The notes beneath the pieces were generated by a model. The model was not told the DNA's origin, ran no database searches, and worked only from the letters and a program-made list of their open reading frames with translations. 64,000 nucleotides of DNA from Microbacteriaceae bacterium (GTDB taxonomy: Bacteria > Actinomycetota > Actinomycetes > Actinomycetales > Microbacteriaceae): the NCBI GenBank assembly GCA_019638805.1, contig JAHBTA010000001.1:434001-498000 (forward strand), in the 5' to 3' direction. Both the position numbers and the translations under genes were made by a program. Positions 1 through 9,229 of the stretch are shown in pieces. Position 1 is the first letter of the stretch. Each line of letters starts with the position of its first letter.

Positions 1-577
1 TGGTCGAGCCGGCCGGGAAGGTGATGGGTCCGCGCACCAGGTCCTCGAAGGACAGCTCGGTGTCGGGAACCCGCAGGCGCAGCGCCGGGACCCGCCCCTC
101 GGCGCGGTAGGCGGCGCGCTGCTCGTTCGTCAGATCGCGCTCGAAGTTGTCGTAACCCTGCTGGCGGTCGCGGCCGTTCGCGTCGTTGCGGGCGTCCATC
201 TCCTCGGGCGTGACGAAGCTCTCGTAGAGGTGACCGGACTCCTTGAGGCGCTCGATGAGGTCGAGGTAGATGTCCGTGCGCTGCGACTGTCGGTACGGCC
301 CGTGCGGACCGCCCGTCTCGACGCCCTCGTCCCAGTCCAGCTCGAGCCAGCGCAGAGCGTCGATGAGCTGCAGGTAGCTCTCCTCGCTGTCGCGCGCCGC
401 GTCGGTGTCCTCGATGCGGAAGATCAGCTTGCCCCCGGTGTGCCGCGCGTACGCCCAGTTGAACAGGGCCGTTCGCACCATGCCCACGTGCGGCGTGCCG
501 GTCGGGCTCGGGCAGAACCGCACGCGCACGTCGGCGCCGGTCGCGGTGGAGAACGGGAGGTCGGTCGAGGCGCTCAT
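1..577 (-). CDS. gltX: Glutamyl-tRNA synthetase, N-terminal part (runs off the window edge)
   Basis: Class I aminoacyl-tRNA synthetase that charges tRNA-Glu (or tRNA-Gln in organisms using the transamidation route) in the cytoplasm. The first 192 residues are visible. They read through the class I signature with [10 protein letters not shown] at residues 23-32 (the HIGH motif variant), followed by the FRIEDT segment typical of GluRS. The ATG at 577 is preceded by GGAAAG and by a TAGGCT box. The C-terminal half, including the KMSKS loop and anticodon-binding domain, lies beyond base 1. It is the last gene of a run FAH-MFS-EamA-gltX on the same strand; FAH next to gltX is a common actinobacterial arrangement. 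Confidence 0.93.
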   Translation of the reverse strand, partial: MSASTDLPFSTATGADVRVRFCPSPTGTPHVGMVRTALFNWAYARHTGGKLIFRIEDTDAARDSEESYLQLIDALRWLELDWDEGVETGGPHGPYRQSQRTDIYLDLIERLKESGHLYESFVTPEEMDARNDANGRDRQQGYDNFERDLTNEQRAAYRAEGRVPALRLRVPDTELSFEDLVRGPITFPAGST

Positions 578-683
578 GGCGCTTTCCAGCCTACCGACGC
601 GGCCGTGACGCGGCCGACGTTCGGTCCGACGCGCTGCCGGAGGCCCGCCCGAGGCGGCCAGTCCGAAGCGCAGCCCGAGGCGC

Positions 684-1544
684 TCAGCCGACGAGCACGA
701 GGGTCGCGGCGCCCGCGATCGCCAGCACCACGCCGACGCCCTGCAGCAGCGTGAGACGCTCGCGCAGCACCGCGATCGCCAGCACGACCGTGCCCAGCGG
801 GTACAGCGAGTTGAGCACTGCCATGACCGCGAGATCTCCCAGGTGCAGACCGACCACGAGCAGAATGTTGCCGGTGACCAGCAGCGCCCCCGCCGCGAGC
901 GCGAGCAGAGTCGCCCGGCGGTCGCGGATGCCGCGCAACTCCGCGGGTCCGTTGCGGATCCGCCGCACGGCCAGCGCTCCCGCGAAAAGGATGCCGCCCG
1001 CGATCAGGTCCACGAGCAGGGGCACCAGCCCGGACTCCGGGGGCGTGGCGTCGATCGCGATGATGTACCCGGCGAACGCCACGCCCGCGATCGCGGCGTA
1101 GGCGAGCGCCCGGCCGCTCGGCCGCGTGGCACCGCCGGACTCTGGCGTGGCCGCGAGCAGGATTCCCGCGATCACCACGACCACGAGCGCGGCGTACCCG
1201 AGCGGGCCGAACCGCTCCCCCAGCACGATGCCCACCACCGCGGGCAGCACGGCGTAGATCGCCGCGACCCCGGGCGAGAGCACGCTCATGGGCCCCACCG
1301 CGAGACACGCGTACAGCGCGAGCGTGCCGATCGACCCCGCGACGCCGGCGATCGCGCCGAGCACCACGGCATCCATGGACCACTCGGGCCGCTCGACGAT
1401 CACCGCGACGATCGTCACAAGGGTCGCCACGACGAAGCCGATGAAACTCGCCAGCAGAGCGGTCATGCGCCGCGAGGCGAGCCCCCCGAGGAAGTCGGAC
1501 GCGCCGTAGACGACGGCGCTCACGAAACCGAGGATGGCGACCAC
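684..1544 (-). CDS. EamA/DMT-family transporter
   Basis: A 286-residue integral membrane protein with about ten hydrophobic segments arranged as two similar halves, the pattern of the drug/metabolite transporter (EamA) superfamily. The N-terminus contains [14 protein letters not shown] and the second half ILAIAGAA-like helices, both usual in this family. The substrate cannot be told from sequence. The GTG at 1544 is chosen because it lies 5 bp after the stop of the upstream MFS gene and begins directly at the first membrane helix; the start is uncertain because no strong ribosome site is visible. It is probably co-transcribed with the FAH and MFS genes. Confidence 0.8.
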   Translation of the reverse strand: MVAILGFVSAVVYGASDFLGGLASRRMTALLASFIGFVVATLVTIVAVIVERPEWSMDAVVLGAIAGVAGSIGTLALYACLAVGPMSVLSPGVAAIYAVLPAVVGIVLGERFGPLGYAALVVVVIAGILLAATPESGGATRPSGRALAYAAIAGVAFAGYIIAIDATPPESGLVPLLVDLIAGGILFAGALAVRRIRNGPAELRGIRDRRATLLALAAGALLVTGNILLVVGLHLGDLAVMAVLNSLYPLGTVVLAIAVLRERLTLLQGVGVVLAIAGAATLVLVG

Positions 1545-1549
1545 GACGA

Positions 1550-2785
1550 TCAGGCGGTGCGGCCGGACCGGCGCGCCGAGCGGTAGGCGACGGCGATGAG
1601 CACCGTCGCGACCAGCAGCACCGCGAGCAGGGCGAGCCCCTCGTAGGCAAGGGCGGCGAGCGCGGGTCCGGCGAGTGCCCCGCCCACGGCACCCGCGGCG
1701 CTCATGGTCAGGTCCGCCCTGCCCTGGATGACCGTGCGGCGCAGCGGGTCGGCCGACTCGGCGACCAGGGCGGATGCCGACACGGTCGCCGCGCTCCACC
1801 CCAGTCCCAGCAACACGAGCGCCACCATCACGATGTCGGTGTGATCCCCGCCGAGGAACACCAGGACGAGGGATGCCAGCAGGACCCCCTGCCCGAGCGC
1901 GATGACCGCCTCGCGGCCCACGCGATCCGAGAGCCAGCCGAACACCGGAGACAGGGCGAACATGCCGGCCACGTGCAGGCTGATGGTGAGCCCCACGATC
2001 ACGAGCGTCGCGCCGTGATTGACCAGGTGCACGGGCGTCATCGACATGATCGAGACCATGGTCGCGTGACTGAGCCCCAGCGCGATGAAGCCGGTGACCA
2101 CCCCGTTGCGGTCGGCGCCCGGGATGGCGACCCCGGCATCCCCGGCGGGCGCCTCGCGCGCGAGACGCTCGGCGAGCCGCAGGGGGTCGGGGCGCAGCAG
2201 GAGGAAGTAGATCGCCGCGGCGGCGACCTGGGCGACGATCGTGAACAGGAAGGGCCCGGTCAGGGGCGGCAGCCCGATCGCCTGACCGAGGGTGTCGCCC
2301 GGTCCGATGAGGTTGGGGCCGAGGACCGCGCCCACGGTCGTGGCCCACACCACGAACGCGAGGTCGCGGCCGCGAGTGCCCGGCTCGGAGAGGTCGGTCG
2401 CGGCGAAGCGGCTCTGCAGGTTGACGGCGGTTCCGGTGCCGACCAGCACGAGTCCCGCGATGAGCAGCGGCAGGTTGCCCAGGACGGAGGCGAGAGTGCC
2501 GACCGCCGCACCGGCTGCGGCGACCAGAGCCCCGGTCGCGAGCGACACCGAGCGGCCGCTTCGGCGGGCGAGTCGCGCGAGCGGGATCGCGGCGAGCGCC
2601 GCCCCGACCGTGGTGCCGGTCGCGGCCATGCCCGACAGCGCCTCGGACCCGGACACCTGGGTGACCAGCAGCGCACCCGCCGAGAACGTGCCGCCCATGC
2701 CGATACCGGCGAGCGCCTGGCCCGCGATGAGCACGAGCTGGCCGCGCCGGTGGATGCGCCGGATGTCCAGCGCGGGCGCGGTCAC
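1550..2785 (-). CDS. Major facilitator superfamily transporter
   Basis: A 411-residue protein with roughly twelve hydrophobic segments and a central cytoplasmic loop, the layout of an MFS secondary transporter. The second half contains FGWLSDRVGRE, a good match to the MFS loop motif G-x-x-x-D-R-x-G-R. The GTG start at 2785 overlaps the stop of the FAH gene by 4 bp (GTGA), showing translational coupling, and a gene of this type next to FAH and gltX is also known from mycobacteria. The substrate is unknown; export of a small metabolite or drug is the usual guess for this group. Confidence 0.85.
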   Translation of the reverse strand: MTAPALDIRRIHRRGQLVLIAGQALAGIGMGGTFSAGALLVTQVSGSEALSGMAATGTTVGAALAAIPLARLARRSGRSVSLATGALVAAAGAAVGTLASVLGNLPLLIAGLVLVGTGTAVNLQSRFAATDLSEPGTRGRDLAFVVWATTVGAVLGPNLIGPGDTLGQAIGLPPLTGPFLFTIVAQVAAAAIYFLLLRPDPLRLAERLAREAPAGDAGVAIPGADRNGVVTGFIALGLSHATMVSIMSMTPVHLVNHGATLVIVGLTISLHVAGMFALSPVFGWLSDRVGREAVIALGQGVLLASLVLVFLGGDHTDIVMVALVLLGLGWSAATVSASALVAESADPLRRTVIQGRADLTMSAAGAVGGALAGPALAALAYEGLALLAVLLVATVLIAVAYRSARRSGRTA

Positions 2786-3564
2786 GGGGTATCGCGCAGG
2801 CGGGCGGGGTTCGAGAGGGTGCCGATCCCCTCGATCGTGATGTCGACGCTCTGGCCGGGGAGGAATCCGCCCAGCCCGGACGGGGTGCCCGTCATGATGA
2901 GGTCGCCGGGCAGGAGGGTCCACACATCGGAGATGTAGGCGATCAGGTTCGGGATCGTGTGGATCATGTCGCGCGTGTTGCCATGGCGGCGGGGCTCGCC
3001 ATCGACTGTGCTGCTGATCTCGAGCGCGGCCGGATCGAGCTCGGTCTCGATCCAGGGGCCGATCGGCGCGAAGGTGTCGTAGCCCTTGGCCCTGGCCCAC
3101 TGGCCGTCGGCGAACATCTGGTCGCGTGCGCTCACGTCGTTGCCGATCGTGTAGCCGAAAACGTAGTCGGCCCAGCGCTCGGCCGGCACCTGCTTCGCGG
3201 TCCGGCCGATGACCAGCACGAGTTCGCTCTCGTGCGTGATGCGCCCCTCGACCGGTGGGATGAGGATGGGCTCACCCGGCCCGACGACGGCCGTACTGGG
3301 CTTGAGGAAGATGAGGGGGTTCTCCGGGGCGTCGACGTTGGCGGCCATGTCGGCGCGGTGGTCAGCGTAGTTGAGGCCGACGCACACCACCTTTGACGCC
3401 GAGCCGACAGGGGCCAACAGGGTCGCGTCGGACAGCGGCACGCGCTCACCCGTCGTGCCGAGGCCGTCGAGCAGGGGGTCTCCGGCCAGGACGGCGAGCT
3501 CGCCGTCCTCGACGATGCCGTGTCTTGGGTCGCTTCCCTCGCTGATGAAGCGCGCGATTCTCAC
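2782..3564 (-). CDS. Fumarylacetoacetate hydrolase (FAH) family protein
   Basis: A 260-residue member of the FAH fold family, divalent-metal enzymes that hydrolyse, decarboxylate or isomerise acylpyruvates and related 2-oxo acids. The metal-binding carboxylates are present: E112 and E114 in THESE and D143 in TIGNDVSARD. The exact substrate cannot be assigned; acylpyruvase or oxaloacetate decarboxylase activities are known for close relatives. The start is a GTG at 3564, with a TAGGCT box ending six bases upstream, suggesting a leaderless transcript. First gene of the FAH-MFS-EamA-gltX run. Confidence 0.88.
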   Translation of the reverse strand: MRIARFISEGSDPRHGIVEDGELAVLAGDPLLDGLGTTGERVPLSDATLLAPVGSASKVVCVGLNYADHRADMAANVDAPENPLIFLKPSTAVVGPGEPILIPPVEGRITHESELVLVIGRTAKQVPAERWADYVFGYTIGNDVSARDQMFADGQWARAKGYDTFAPIGPWIETELDPAALEISSTVDGEPRRHGNTRDMIHTIPNLIAYISDVWTLLPGDLIMTGTPSGLGGFLPGQSVDITIEGIGTLSNPARLRDTP

Positions 3565-3570
3565 TCCGTT

Positions 3571-3576
3571 AGCCTA
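3571..3576 (-). promoter_or_regulatory. -10 box of FAH gene (leaderless type)
   Basis: TAGGCT on the minus strand followed by 6 nt and the GTG start at 3564. Fits the actinobacterial TANNNT -10 rule with transcription starting at the start codon. Inferred from spacing only. Confidence 0.45.
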
Positions 3577-3601
3577 GGGCGCCGCCGCTCCTGCGGCGCC
3601 C
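3577..3601. terminator. GC-rich hairpin between ilvE and FAH genes
   Basis: Perfect 9-bp inverted repeat GGGCGCCGC / GCGGCGCCC with a 7-base loop, 65 bp beyond the ilvE stop codon. It has no U-tract, so it could be a factor-assisted terminator of ilvE or simply structured spacer. The left arm is part of an 18-bp sequence repeated at 3643-3660. Confidence 0.35.
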
Positions 3602-3665
3602 ACGCTCCGCGCGCCGTACACGCCGCCGCGCTGCACTGTGCCAGCCCAGGGCGCCGCCGCGCGGC

Positions 3666-4784
3666 TCAGGCGTCCAGGCGCAGCAGCCAGCCGTGCCGGT
3701 CCTCGATGCGGCCGTACTGGATGCCGGTGAGCTCCTCGCGCAGAGAGAGCGACACGCGATCCCCATCCGCGATCTCGGGCATCCGGATCTCGAGATCCTC
3801 ATTGCGCAGCGCGGCGATCGGCGTGATGACCGCGGCCGTGCCGCACGCGAAGGCCTCCACGATGTCGCCCGCGGCGGCACCGGAGCGCCACTCGTCCAGG
3901 GCCACCCGTCGCTGCTCGACGACGTAGCCGCGGTCCTGCGCGAGCTGCAGGATCGAGGCGAGCGTGATCCCCTCGAGGATCGAGTCGCTGTCGGGCGTGA
4001 TGACGCGCTTGTCCTTCGTGACGAGCACCACGTTCATGCCGCCGAGCTCTTCGAGGTACTTCCCCTCCTGGGCATCGAGGAAGAGCACCTGCTGGCAGCC
4101 GTGCTCGTACGCCTCGGCCTGCGCGACGAGCGACGACGCGTAGTTGCCGCCCGTCTTCGCCTGGCCCATGCCGCCGTGCCCGGCGCGCGTGTAGGTCGTC
4201 GAGAGCCAGATCTCCAGCGGCGTGATGCCGCCCTTGAAGTAGGCGCCCGCCGGCGAGGCGATCAGGTAGAAGGCGACCTTCGCGGCCGGGCGCACCCCGA
4301 GGAACGCCTCCTTGGCGAACATGAACGGGCGCAGGTAGAGGCTCGCCTCGTCCTGGGTGGGCACCCAGTCGGCGTCCACCGCGATGAGCTGCCGGATCGC
4401 GTCGACGAAGTACTCGGTGGGCAGTTCGGGCAGGGCAAGGCGCTTCGCCGAGCGCTGCATGCGCGCCGCGTTCTGGTCGGGGCGGAACGACCAGATCGAG
4501 CCATCCGCGTGGCGGTACGCCTTGAGGCCCTCGAAGACCTCCTGGGCGTAATGCAGGACGGCCGCGGCCGGGTCCAGCGAGATCGGGCCGTAGGGCTGCA
4601 CGCGCGGGCGGTGCCAGCCGCCCTTCTCGCTCCAGCAGATGTCGACCATGTGGTCGGTGAAGTTGGTGCCGAACCCGGGGTTGGCGAGGATCTCGGCCCG
4701 CTCGTCGGCACTCTTCGCCGACTCGTTGCGGGTCACCTGCCAGGCGAGGTCCTGGGATGCCATGGGGAGGAGGTTGAGCGTCAT
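3666..4784 (-). CDS. ilvE: Branched-chain amino acid aminotransferase
   Basis: PLP-dependent fold-type IV aminotransferase that makes the last transamination step to valine, leucine and isoleucine from their 2-oxo acids, using glutamate. At 372 residues it is of the longer actinobacterial/eukaryotic-like BCAT type. The PLP lysine is K210 in QAKTGGNYA; FEGLKAY near residue 84 and the RSAKRLALP segment near 111 are further family marks. The ATG at 4784 follows AAGGAACC. It lies among leuB, serA and ilvDBNC, consistent with a branched-chain pathway region, but is separated from them and probably has its own promoter (TAGACG-like box about 25 bp upstream). Confidence 0.95.
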   Translation of the reverse strand: MTLNLLPMASQDLAWQVTRNESAKSADERAEILANPGFGTNFTDHMVDICWSEKGGWHRPRVQPYGPISLDPAAAVLHYAQEVFEGLKAYRHADGSIWSFRPDQNAARMQRSAKRLALPELPTEYFVDAIRQLIAVDADWVPTQDEASLYLRPFMFAKEAFLGVRPAAKVAFYLIASPAGAYFKGGITPLEIWLSTTYTRAGHGGMGQAKTGGNYASSLVAQAEAYEHGCQQVLFLDAQEGKYLEELGGMNVVLVTKDKRVITPDSDSILEGITLASILQLAQDRGYVVEQRRVALDEWRSGAAAGDIVEAFACGTAAVITPIAALRNEDLEIRMPEIADGDRVSLSLREELTGIQYGRIEDRHGWLLRLDA

Positions 4785-4916
4785 GGGTGGTTCCTTCGAT
4801 GGGATACGTCTAGTGTGCGCCAGATTCGCGCCCGATGGGCGCCGCTGATCGCGGCTAGTCGATATCGCCGAGGAGGTCGTCCGTGACGATCGTGGGGTGA
4901 ATCTATCAGGTTCGCG

Positions 4917-5879
4917 TCAGGCGCGGTGCGCCGGGCGGCGCCGGAACCCGACGCGCGCGAGGACCGCACCGAGCACGACCACTCCGGCCGCGATGCCCAC
5001 CGCGAGCGGGTTCACCGTGCCGCCGGTGTTGGCCAGCGACGGTCCGCTCGCCCCACCACCGCCGCCGCCCGCGGCGGGCGCCGTCGCGTCGATGCGCAAC
5101 GAGAGCCCGAACTGCGGACTGGGGTTCTGCCATCCGGAATCGGCCTCGAACGCCAGCGGAGCGCGGCCACCGGCCCAGTACATGGTGTCGGTGTCGACGT
5201 CGGTTCCGGTCGTCGGGGTGGTGCTGATCACCGCGACGTTGAGCGAGTCGTAGTTTCCGGGCGCACCCATCGGGGTATACCCCCAGGTGTTGGTGTTGAA
5301 GGCGATGCTCACCACGACCCGATCCGGCAGCGTCAGGTTGGCCGCCGTGAGATCCCAGGTGTGGGTGAAGTAGTAGCCGTTCTGGCAGGTAGCCGCACCC
5401 GCGTCGTACCACTGCGTGGGCGTCGCCGCGGGGCAGTTGGCCGCGTCGACCGCGGGGCGGAAGGGCACGGCGACGGTGTCGGTGATGCTCGCCAGAAGCG
5501 CGCCGGGGCCGGGGGTGCCCTCCTCATAGACGTTCAGGGTGATCGGGTGATCGAACGTGGTCGGCTGCGCGTTGTCGAAAGCGCAGGTACCCAGGTTCCA
5601 GGCGCCGGACTGGCACGCCCAGCTCACCATGCCCACCGTGACGGTGCTCGCGATACGGTTCGTCCCCGCCAACTCGACCAGGTCGCCGAACTCAGCCGTC
5701 TGCGACGCCTGGTAGCCGAGGCTCGGGTACGACGGCGGAGGCGTCCCCGGAATCGAGTCGTAGACGACCGCACCCGCCGCGCGGGCAGGGCCGGCCGACC
5801 ACGCCTGGGCGGCGAGCAGGCCGAGCACGGCGAGAACGAGTAGGAGGATGCGCACGGGTACGCGAAGGACAGCACTCAT
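4917..5879 (-). CDS. Secreted protein with LANTG-type cell-wall sorting signal
   Basis: A 320-residue surface protein. The first about 35 residues are a signal peptide (hydrophobic core after two arginines, AxA-like cleavage ending PARAA). The C-terminus has a sortase signal: LANTG at 282-286, a hydrophobic stretch of about 20 residues and a basic tail (FRRRPAHRA). LANTG is a recognised LPXTG variant in high-GC Gram-positives. A glycine-rich linker precedes it. The ectodomain contains several cysteines and is not one I recognise; no enzyme motif is visible. No sortase gene is in the window. It lies between leuB and ilvE on the same strand but is functionally unrelated to them. Confidence 0.8.
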   Translation of the reverse strand: MSAVLRVPVRILLLVLAVLGLLAAQAWSAGPARAAGAVVYDSIPGTPPPSYPSLGYQASQTAEFGDLVELAGTNRIASTVTVGMVSWACQSGAWNLGTCAFDNAQPTTFDHPITLNVYEEGTPGPGALLASITDTVAVPFRPAVDAANCPAATPTQWYDAGAATCQNGYYFTHTWDLTAANLTLPDRVVVSIAFNTNTWGYTPMGAPGNYDSLNVAVISTTPTTGTDVDTDTMYWAGGRAPLAFEADSGWQNPSPQFGLSLRIDATAPAAGGGGGGASGPSLANTGGTVNPLAVGIAAGVVVLGAVLARVGFRRRPAHRA

Positions 5880-5927
5880 GGGGGATCCGTTCGGGTCGGA
5901 TTACTCTCGTCCGGGTCCGCGCATTCC

Positions 5928-5967
5928 GAGGGTGGGCTGTCCTCGACGAGGGTGGGCTGTCCTCGAC
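5928..5967. repeat. 20-bp perfect tandem duplication
   Basis: Two back-to-back copies of GAGGGTGGGCTGTCCTCGAC in the 134-bp gap between leuB and the surface-protein gene. No coding or promoter role is obvious. Confidence 0.9.
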
Positions 5968-6013
5968 GCGAATCGGATTCTCGAAAATGGTACGGCCGAT
6001 GGCCGCCCGCTGT

Positions 6014-7075
6014 CTACGCCGCTTTGGATTCGTTATGGCGAGCGACGATGGCGTCACCGATCTCGCTCGTCGAGCGCGACGGGGTGCCGACCCGGTCGGA
6101 CAGATCCGCGATCACGGCAGCCTCGACACGTGCCGCCGCAGCCGCCAGCCCCAGGTGGTCCAGCAACAGCGCGATGGAGAGGATCGCCGCGATGGGATCC
6201 GCCTTCTGCTGCCCCGCGATGTCGGGAGCCGACCCGTGCACGGGCTCGAACATCGAGGGGAACGTGCCGTCGGGGTTGATGTTGCCCGAGGCCGCCAATC
6301 CGATGCCGCCGCTGATTGCGCCGGCAAGGTCGGTGAGGATGTCGCCGAAGAGATTGTCCGTGACGATCACGTCGAATCTAGCAGGGTCGGTGACGAAGAA
6401 GATCGTGGCGGCGTCCACGTGCAGGTAGTCCCAGTCGACCTCGGGATGCTGCGCCGCGATCCGCTGCGTCGTCTCGCTCCAGAGCCGGCCGGCGTTCGTC
6501 AGAACGTTGGTCTTGTGCACCAGGGTGAGCCTCTTGCGGCGCTTCTCGGCGAGGTCGAACGCGTATCGGACGACACGCTCGACGCCGTGCGCGGTGTTGA
6601 TCGAGAGCTCGTTGGCGATCTCGTGCGGGGTACCCGCTCGCAGCCGTCCCCCGTTGCCGACGTAGGGCCCCTCCGTGCCCTCGCGGACAACGACGAAGTC
6701 GACCTCGCCCGGGTCGCGCAGCGGACTCGTCACGCTCGGGAAGAGCCGGGTCGGCCGCAGGTTGACGTAGTGGTCGAAAGCGAAGCGCAGCTTGAGTAGG
6801 ATGCCGCGCTCGATGATGCCCCCTGCCAACCGCGGTTCGCGAGGGTCGCCACCGACCGCCCCGAGCACGATCGCCTCGTGCGTGGCGAGCGTGGCGAGAT
6901 CATCGTCGGTCAGCACCTCGCCGGTCTGCAGGTAGTGCGCCGCGCTGTACGGGTACTCGGTGGTCACGACCTCGGCTTCGCCCGCCGTGGCCGCGCGGAG
7001 CACCTTGATGGCCTCCGCAGTGACCTCCGGTCCGATGCCGTCCCCGGCGATCACGGCGATGTCGAGCGTGCGCAT
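6014..7075 (-). CDS. leuB: 3-isopropylmalate dehydrogenase
   Basis: Leucine pathway enzyme: NAD-dependent oxidative decarboxylation of 3-isopropylmalate to 2-oxoisocaproate. The 353 residues match the usual length. The N-terminus ([19 protein letters not shown]) and the metal/substrate region [18 protein letters not shown] are diagnostic. The ATG at 7075 is preceded by CAGGAGTAT; this ribosome site lies in the loop of a short TCAGA/TCTGA inverted repeat. Other leu genes are not in the window; leuB near serA and ilv genes is the ordinary actinobacterial arrangement. Confidence 0.95.
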   Translation of the reverse strand: MRTLDIAVIAGDGIGPEVTAEAIKVLRAATAGEAEVVTTEYPYSAAHYLQTGEVLTDDDLATLATHEAIVLGAVGGDPREPRLAGGIIERGILLKLRFAFDHYVNLRPTRLFPSVTSPLRDPGEVDFVVVREGTEGPYVGNGGRLRAGTPHEIANELSINTAHGVERVVRYAFDLAEKRRKRLTLVHKTNVLTNAGRLWSETTQRIAAQHPEVDWDYLHVDAATIFFVTDPARFDVIVTDNLFGDILTDLAGAISGGIGLAASGNINPDGTFPSMFEPVHGSAPDIAGQQKADPIAAILSIALLLDHLGLAAAAARVEAAVIADLSDRVGTPSRSTSEIGDAIVARHNESKAA

Positions 7076-7079
7076 GGCG

Positions 7080-7097
7080 TCAGATACTCCTGTCTGA
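7080..7097 (-). promoter_or_regulatory. Short inverted repeat enclosing the leuB ribosome-binding site
   Basis: TCAGA and TCTGA flank an 8-base loop holding the leuB Shine-Dalgarno (AGGAG). A 5-bp stem is weak, so a regulatory role is only a possibility. Confidence 0.2.
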
Positions 7098-7229
7098 GAC
7101 GGTCAGGGAGGTGTCAGGCGGTTCCCAGGCAGGGGTGGCGAGCCCGCCGTTCCGGGCGACCCCGGCATCCGCCAGCGTACTCGCAGCCGGCCACGCACCC
7201 GATGGAGGAATGCTCGGGGAATCCGGACG

Positions 7230-7235
7230 TAGCGT
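7230..7235 (+). promoter_or_regulatory. -10 box of DUF6458 gene (leaderless type)
   Basis: TAGCGT followed by 7 nt and the ATG at 7243. Confidence 0.4.
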
Positions 7236-7242
7236 CGCAGGC

Positions 7243-7503
7243 ATGAGCATCGGACTCGGAATCTTCCTGTTCGTCGTCGGCGCGATCCTCACCTTTGCGG
7301 TGAACGTGTCCGTCGACTGGATCGACCTGGACCTGGTGGGCTACCTGCTCATGGGGGCGGGCATCGTCATCACCATCATCGGGATCGCCCTGCTCGCGCG
7401 GCGGCGCAGCGCCGTGACGACCGAGCACACCGTGGTGGACCCGGTCACCGGCGAGCGCACCGCGCAGCGCAGCACGTCGGTCTCCGGCGACGAGCAGCCG
7501 TAG
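7243..7503 (+). CDS. Small membrane protein, DUF6458 family
   Basis: An 86-residue protein with two hydrophobic helices (about residues 3-20 and 30-50) joined by the loop VSVDWIDLDLVGY, then RRR and a hydrophilic tail. This pattern is that of DUF6458, a small actinobacterial membrane family of unknown function. The ATG at 7243 is chosen because it starts directly at the first helix and has a TAGCGT box seven bases upstream. The gene is convergent with serA, ending 16 bp from its stop. Confidence 0.8.
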   Translation: MSIGLGIFLFVVGAILTFAVNVSVDWIDLDLVGYLLMGAGIVITIIGIALLARRRSAVTTEHTVVDPVTGERTAQRSTSVSGDEQP

Positions 7504-7518
7504 CCATTCCGAACGAGG

Positions 7519-9111
7519 TCAGCCCGCGACGACGTCGATCGCGCGCACGAGCGTCGCGTCGATGGCCTCGCGCACGGTGTCGAGCAGTTCCGCGGGCACC
7601 GGCGAGTCGACGGTCAGCACGCTCAGCGCCTGCCCGCCCTTCTGCTGACGCGCGATCTGCATCCCGGCGATGTTGATCTTCGCGTCGCCGAACACCTTGC
7701 CGTAGATCGCCACGATGCCCGGCCGGTCGGTGTAGGTCATGACGATGAGGTGATCCGCGAGCGGCACCTCGACGTCGTACCCGTCGATCTCGACGATCTT
7801 CTCGACTTGCTTGGGTCCGGTCAGGGTTCCGCTCACCGAGAGGCGGGTGCCGTCGCTCGTCGCCCCGCGCAGGGTGAGCACGTTGCGGTAGTCCTCGCTC
7901 ACCGGATCGGTCACGAGCCGAACGGACATGCCGCGCTGCTCGGCCAGCAGCGGCGCGTTGACGTAGGACACGTGCTCGGTCACGGCGTTCGTGAAGACGC
8001 CCTTGAGCGCCGCGAGCTTGAGCACACTCACGTCCAGCTCGGCGATCTCGCCGTGCACCTCGACATCGATCGACGCGAGGGCGCCGTCGGCCAGACCCGC
8101 GAAGATCTGGCCCAGTTTCTCCATGAGCGGGATGCCGGGACGCACCACCGGGTCGATGACCCCGCCCGCGACGTTGACCGCGTCGGGGACGAGCTCGCCG
8201 TCGAGCGCGAGGCGCACCGACCTGGCCACCGAGACCCCCGCCTTCTCCTGGGCCTCGTCGGTCGAGGCACCGAGGTGGGGGGTCACGAGGATGTTGGGCA
8301 GCGAGGTGAGAGCGTCATCCGCCGGGGGCTCGCTCGTGAAGACGTCGAGGCCGGCACCGGCGATCTCGCCGGCGCGCAGAGCGGCGGCGAGCGCCGCCTC
8401 GTCGATGAGCCCACCCCGCGCAACGTTCACGATGTAGGCGGTCGTCTTCATCGCCTTCAGCTGAGCCGCGCCGATCATCCCGGTGGTCTCGGGGGTCTTG
8501 GGCATGTGGATGGTGACGAAATCGGAGGTGGCGAGCAGGTCATCCAGACTCAGCAGGGTGACGCCCAGCTGCTGCGCACGCGACTCGGTGACGTAGGGGT
8601 CGTACGCCACGATCTCGACCCCGAAGGCCTGCAAACGCGCCGCGATGAGCGCACCGATGCGGCCCAGCCCGACGATGCCGACGCGCTTCTCGTAGAGCTC
8701 GGTGCCCGTGTACTTGGAGCGCTTCCACTCCCCCGCGGCAAGCGACGCGTGCGCGGCCGGGATGTGCCGGGCCAGCGACAGGATGTGCCCGATGGTGAGC
8801 TCTGCCGCGCTGATGATGTTGGAGGTGGGCGCGTTGACCACCATGACGCCCGCCTCGGTCGCCGCGGGCAGGTCGACGTTGTCGAGGCCGACCCCGGCGC
8901 GCGCGACCACCTTGAGGTTCGGGGCCGCGGCGATCGCCTCGGCGTCGATCTGCGTCGCCGACCGGATGAGCACGGCGTTCGCGTCGGCCAGCGCGGACAG
9001 CAGCGCCGCCCGGTCGGTGCCGTCGACCTCGCGGATGTCGAAGTCGGGCCCGAGTGCCTCGACGGTGGCGGGTGAGAGCTGTTCGGCGATCAGGACGATC
9101 GGCTTGGCCAC
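7519..9111 (-). CDS. serA: D-3-phosphoglycerate dehydrogenase
   Basis: First committed step of serine synthesis: oxidation of 3-phosphoglycerate to 3-phosphohydroxypyruvate with NAD. The 530 residues show the long form: substrate/NAD domains with GLGRIG at 148-153 and the catalytic PHLGAST segment, an intervening (ASB) domain, and a C-terminal ACT domain (from about residue 455, TYTDRPGIVAIYGKVF) that in relatives binds serine for feedback inhibition. The GTG at 9111 follows GAAGGA at about 9 nt. It is monocistronic here, with a possible TAAACT -10 element about 60 bp upstream. Confidence 0.95.
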   Translation of the reverse strand: MAKPIVLIAEQLSPATVEALGPDFDIREVDGTDRAALLSALADANAVLIRSATQIDAEAIAAAPNLKVVARAGVGLDNVDLPAATEAGVMVVNAPTSNIISAAELTIGHILSLARHIPAAHASLAAGEWKRSKYTGTELYEKRVGIVGLGRIGALIAARLQAFGVEIVAYDPYVTESRAQQLGVTLLSLDDLLATSDFVTIHMPKTPETTGMIGAAQLKAMKTTAYIVNVARGGLIDEAALAAALRAGEIAGAGLDVFTSEPPADDALTSLPNILVTPHLGASTDEAQEKAGVSVARSVRLALDGELVPDAVNVAGGVIDPVVRPGIPLMEKLGQIFAGLADGALASIDVEVHGEIAELDVSVLKLAALKGVFTNAVTEHVSYVNAPLLAEQRGMSVRLVTDPVSEDYRNVLTLRGATSDGTRLSVSGTLTGPKQVEKIVEIDGYDVEVPLADHLIVMTYTDRPGIVAIYGKVFGDAKINIAGMQIARQQKGGQALSVLTVDSPVPAELLDTVREAIDATLVRAIDVVAG

Positions 9112-9229
9112 GGAGAGATCCTTCGATGGTCGAGAGGGGCGAGCGCGCGGAACAGTGGCGGGCGCGGCTGCGCCAGTTTAGTGCAGGTGCCGGGGGCGTC
9201 CCGACCGTGTTACGCGCGTCGACGCGGCG

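Noticed and set aside
4828-4842. GCGCCC-gat-GGGCGC hairpin upstream of ilvE as a riboswitch or terminator
   Set aside because: A 6-bp stem with a 3-base loop and no U-tract; such hairpins are common by chance at this GC content.
4784-9130. Shared CCATCGAAGGA upstream of ilvE and serA as a regulatory motif
   Set aside because: It is mostly the Shine-Dalgarno core with a few flanking bases; ilvB has only the CGAAGGA part.
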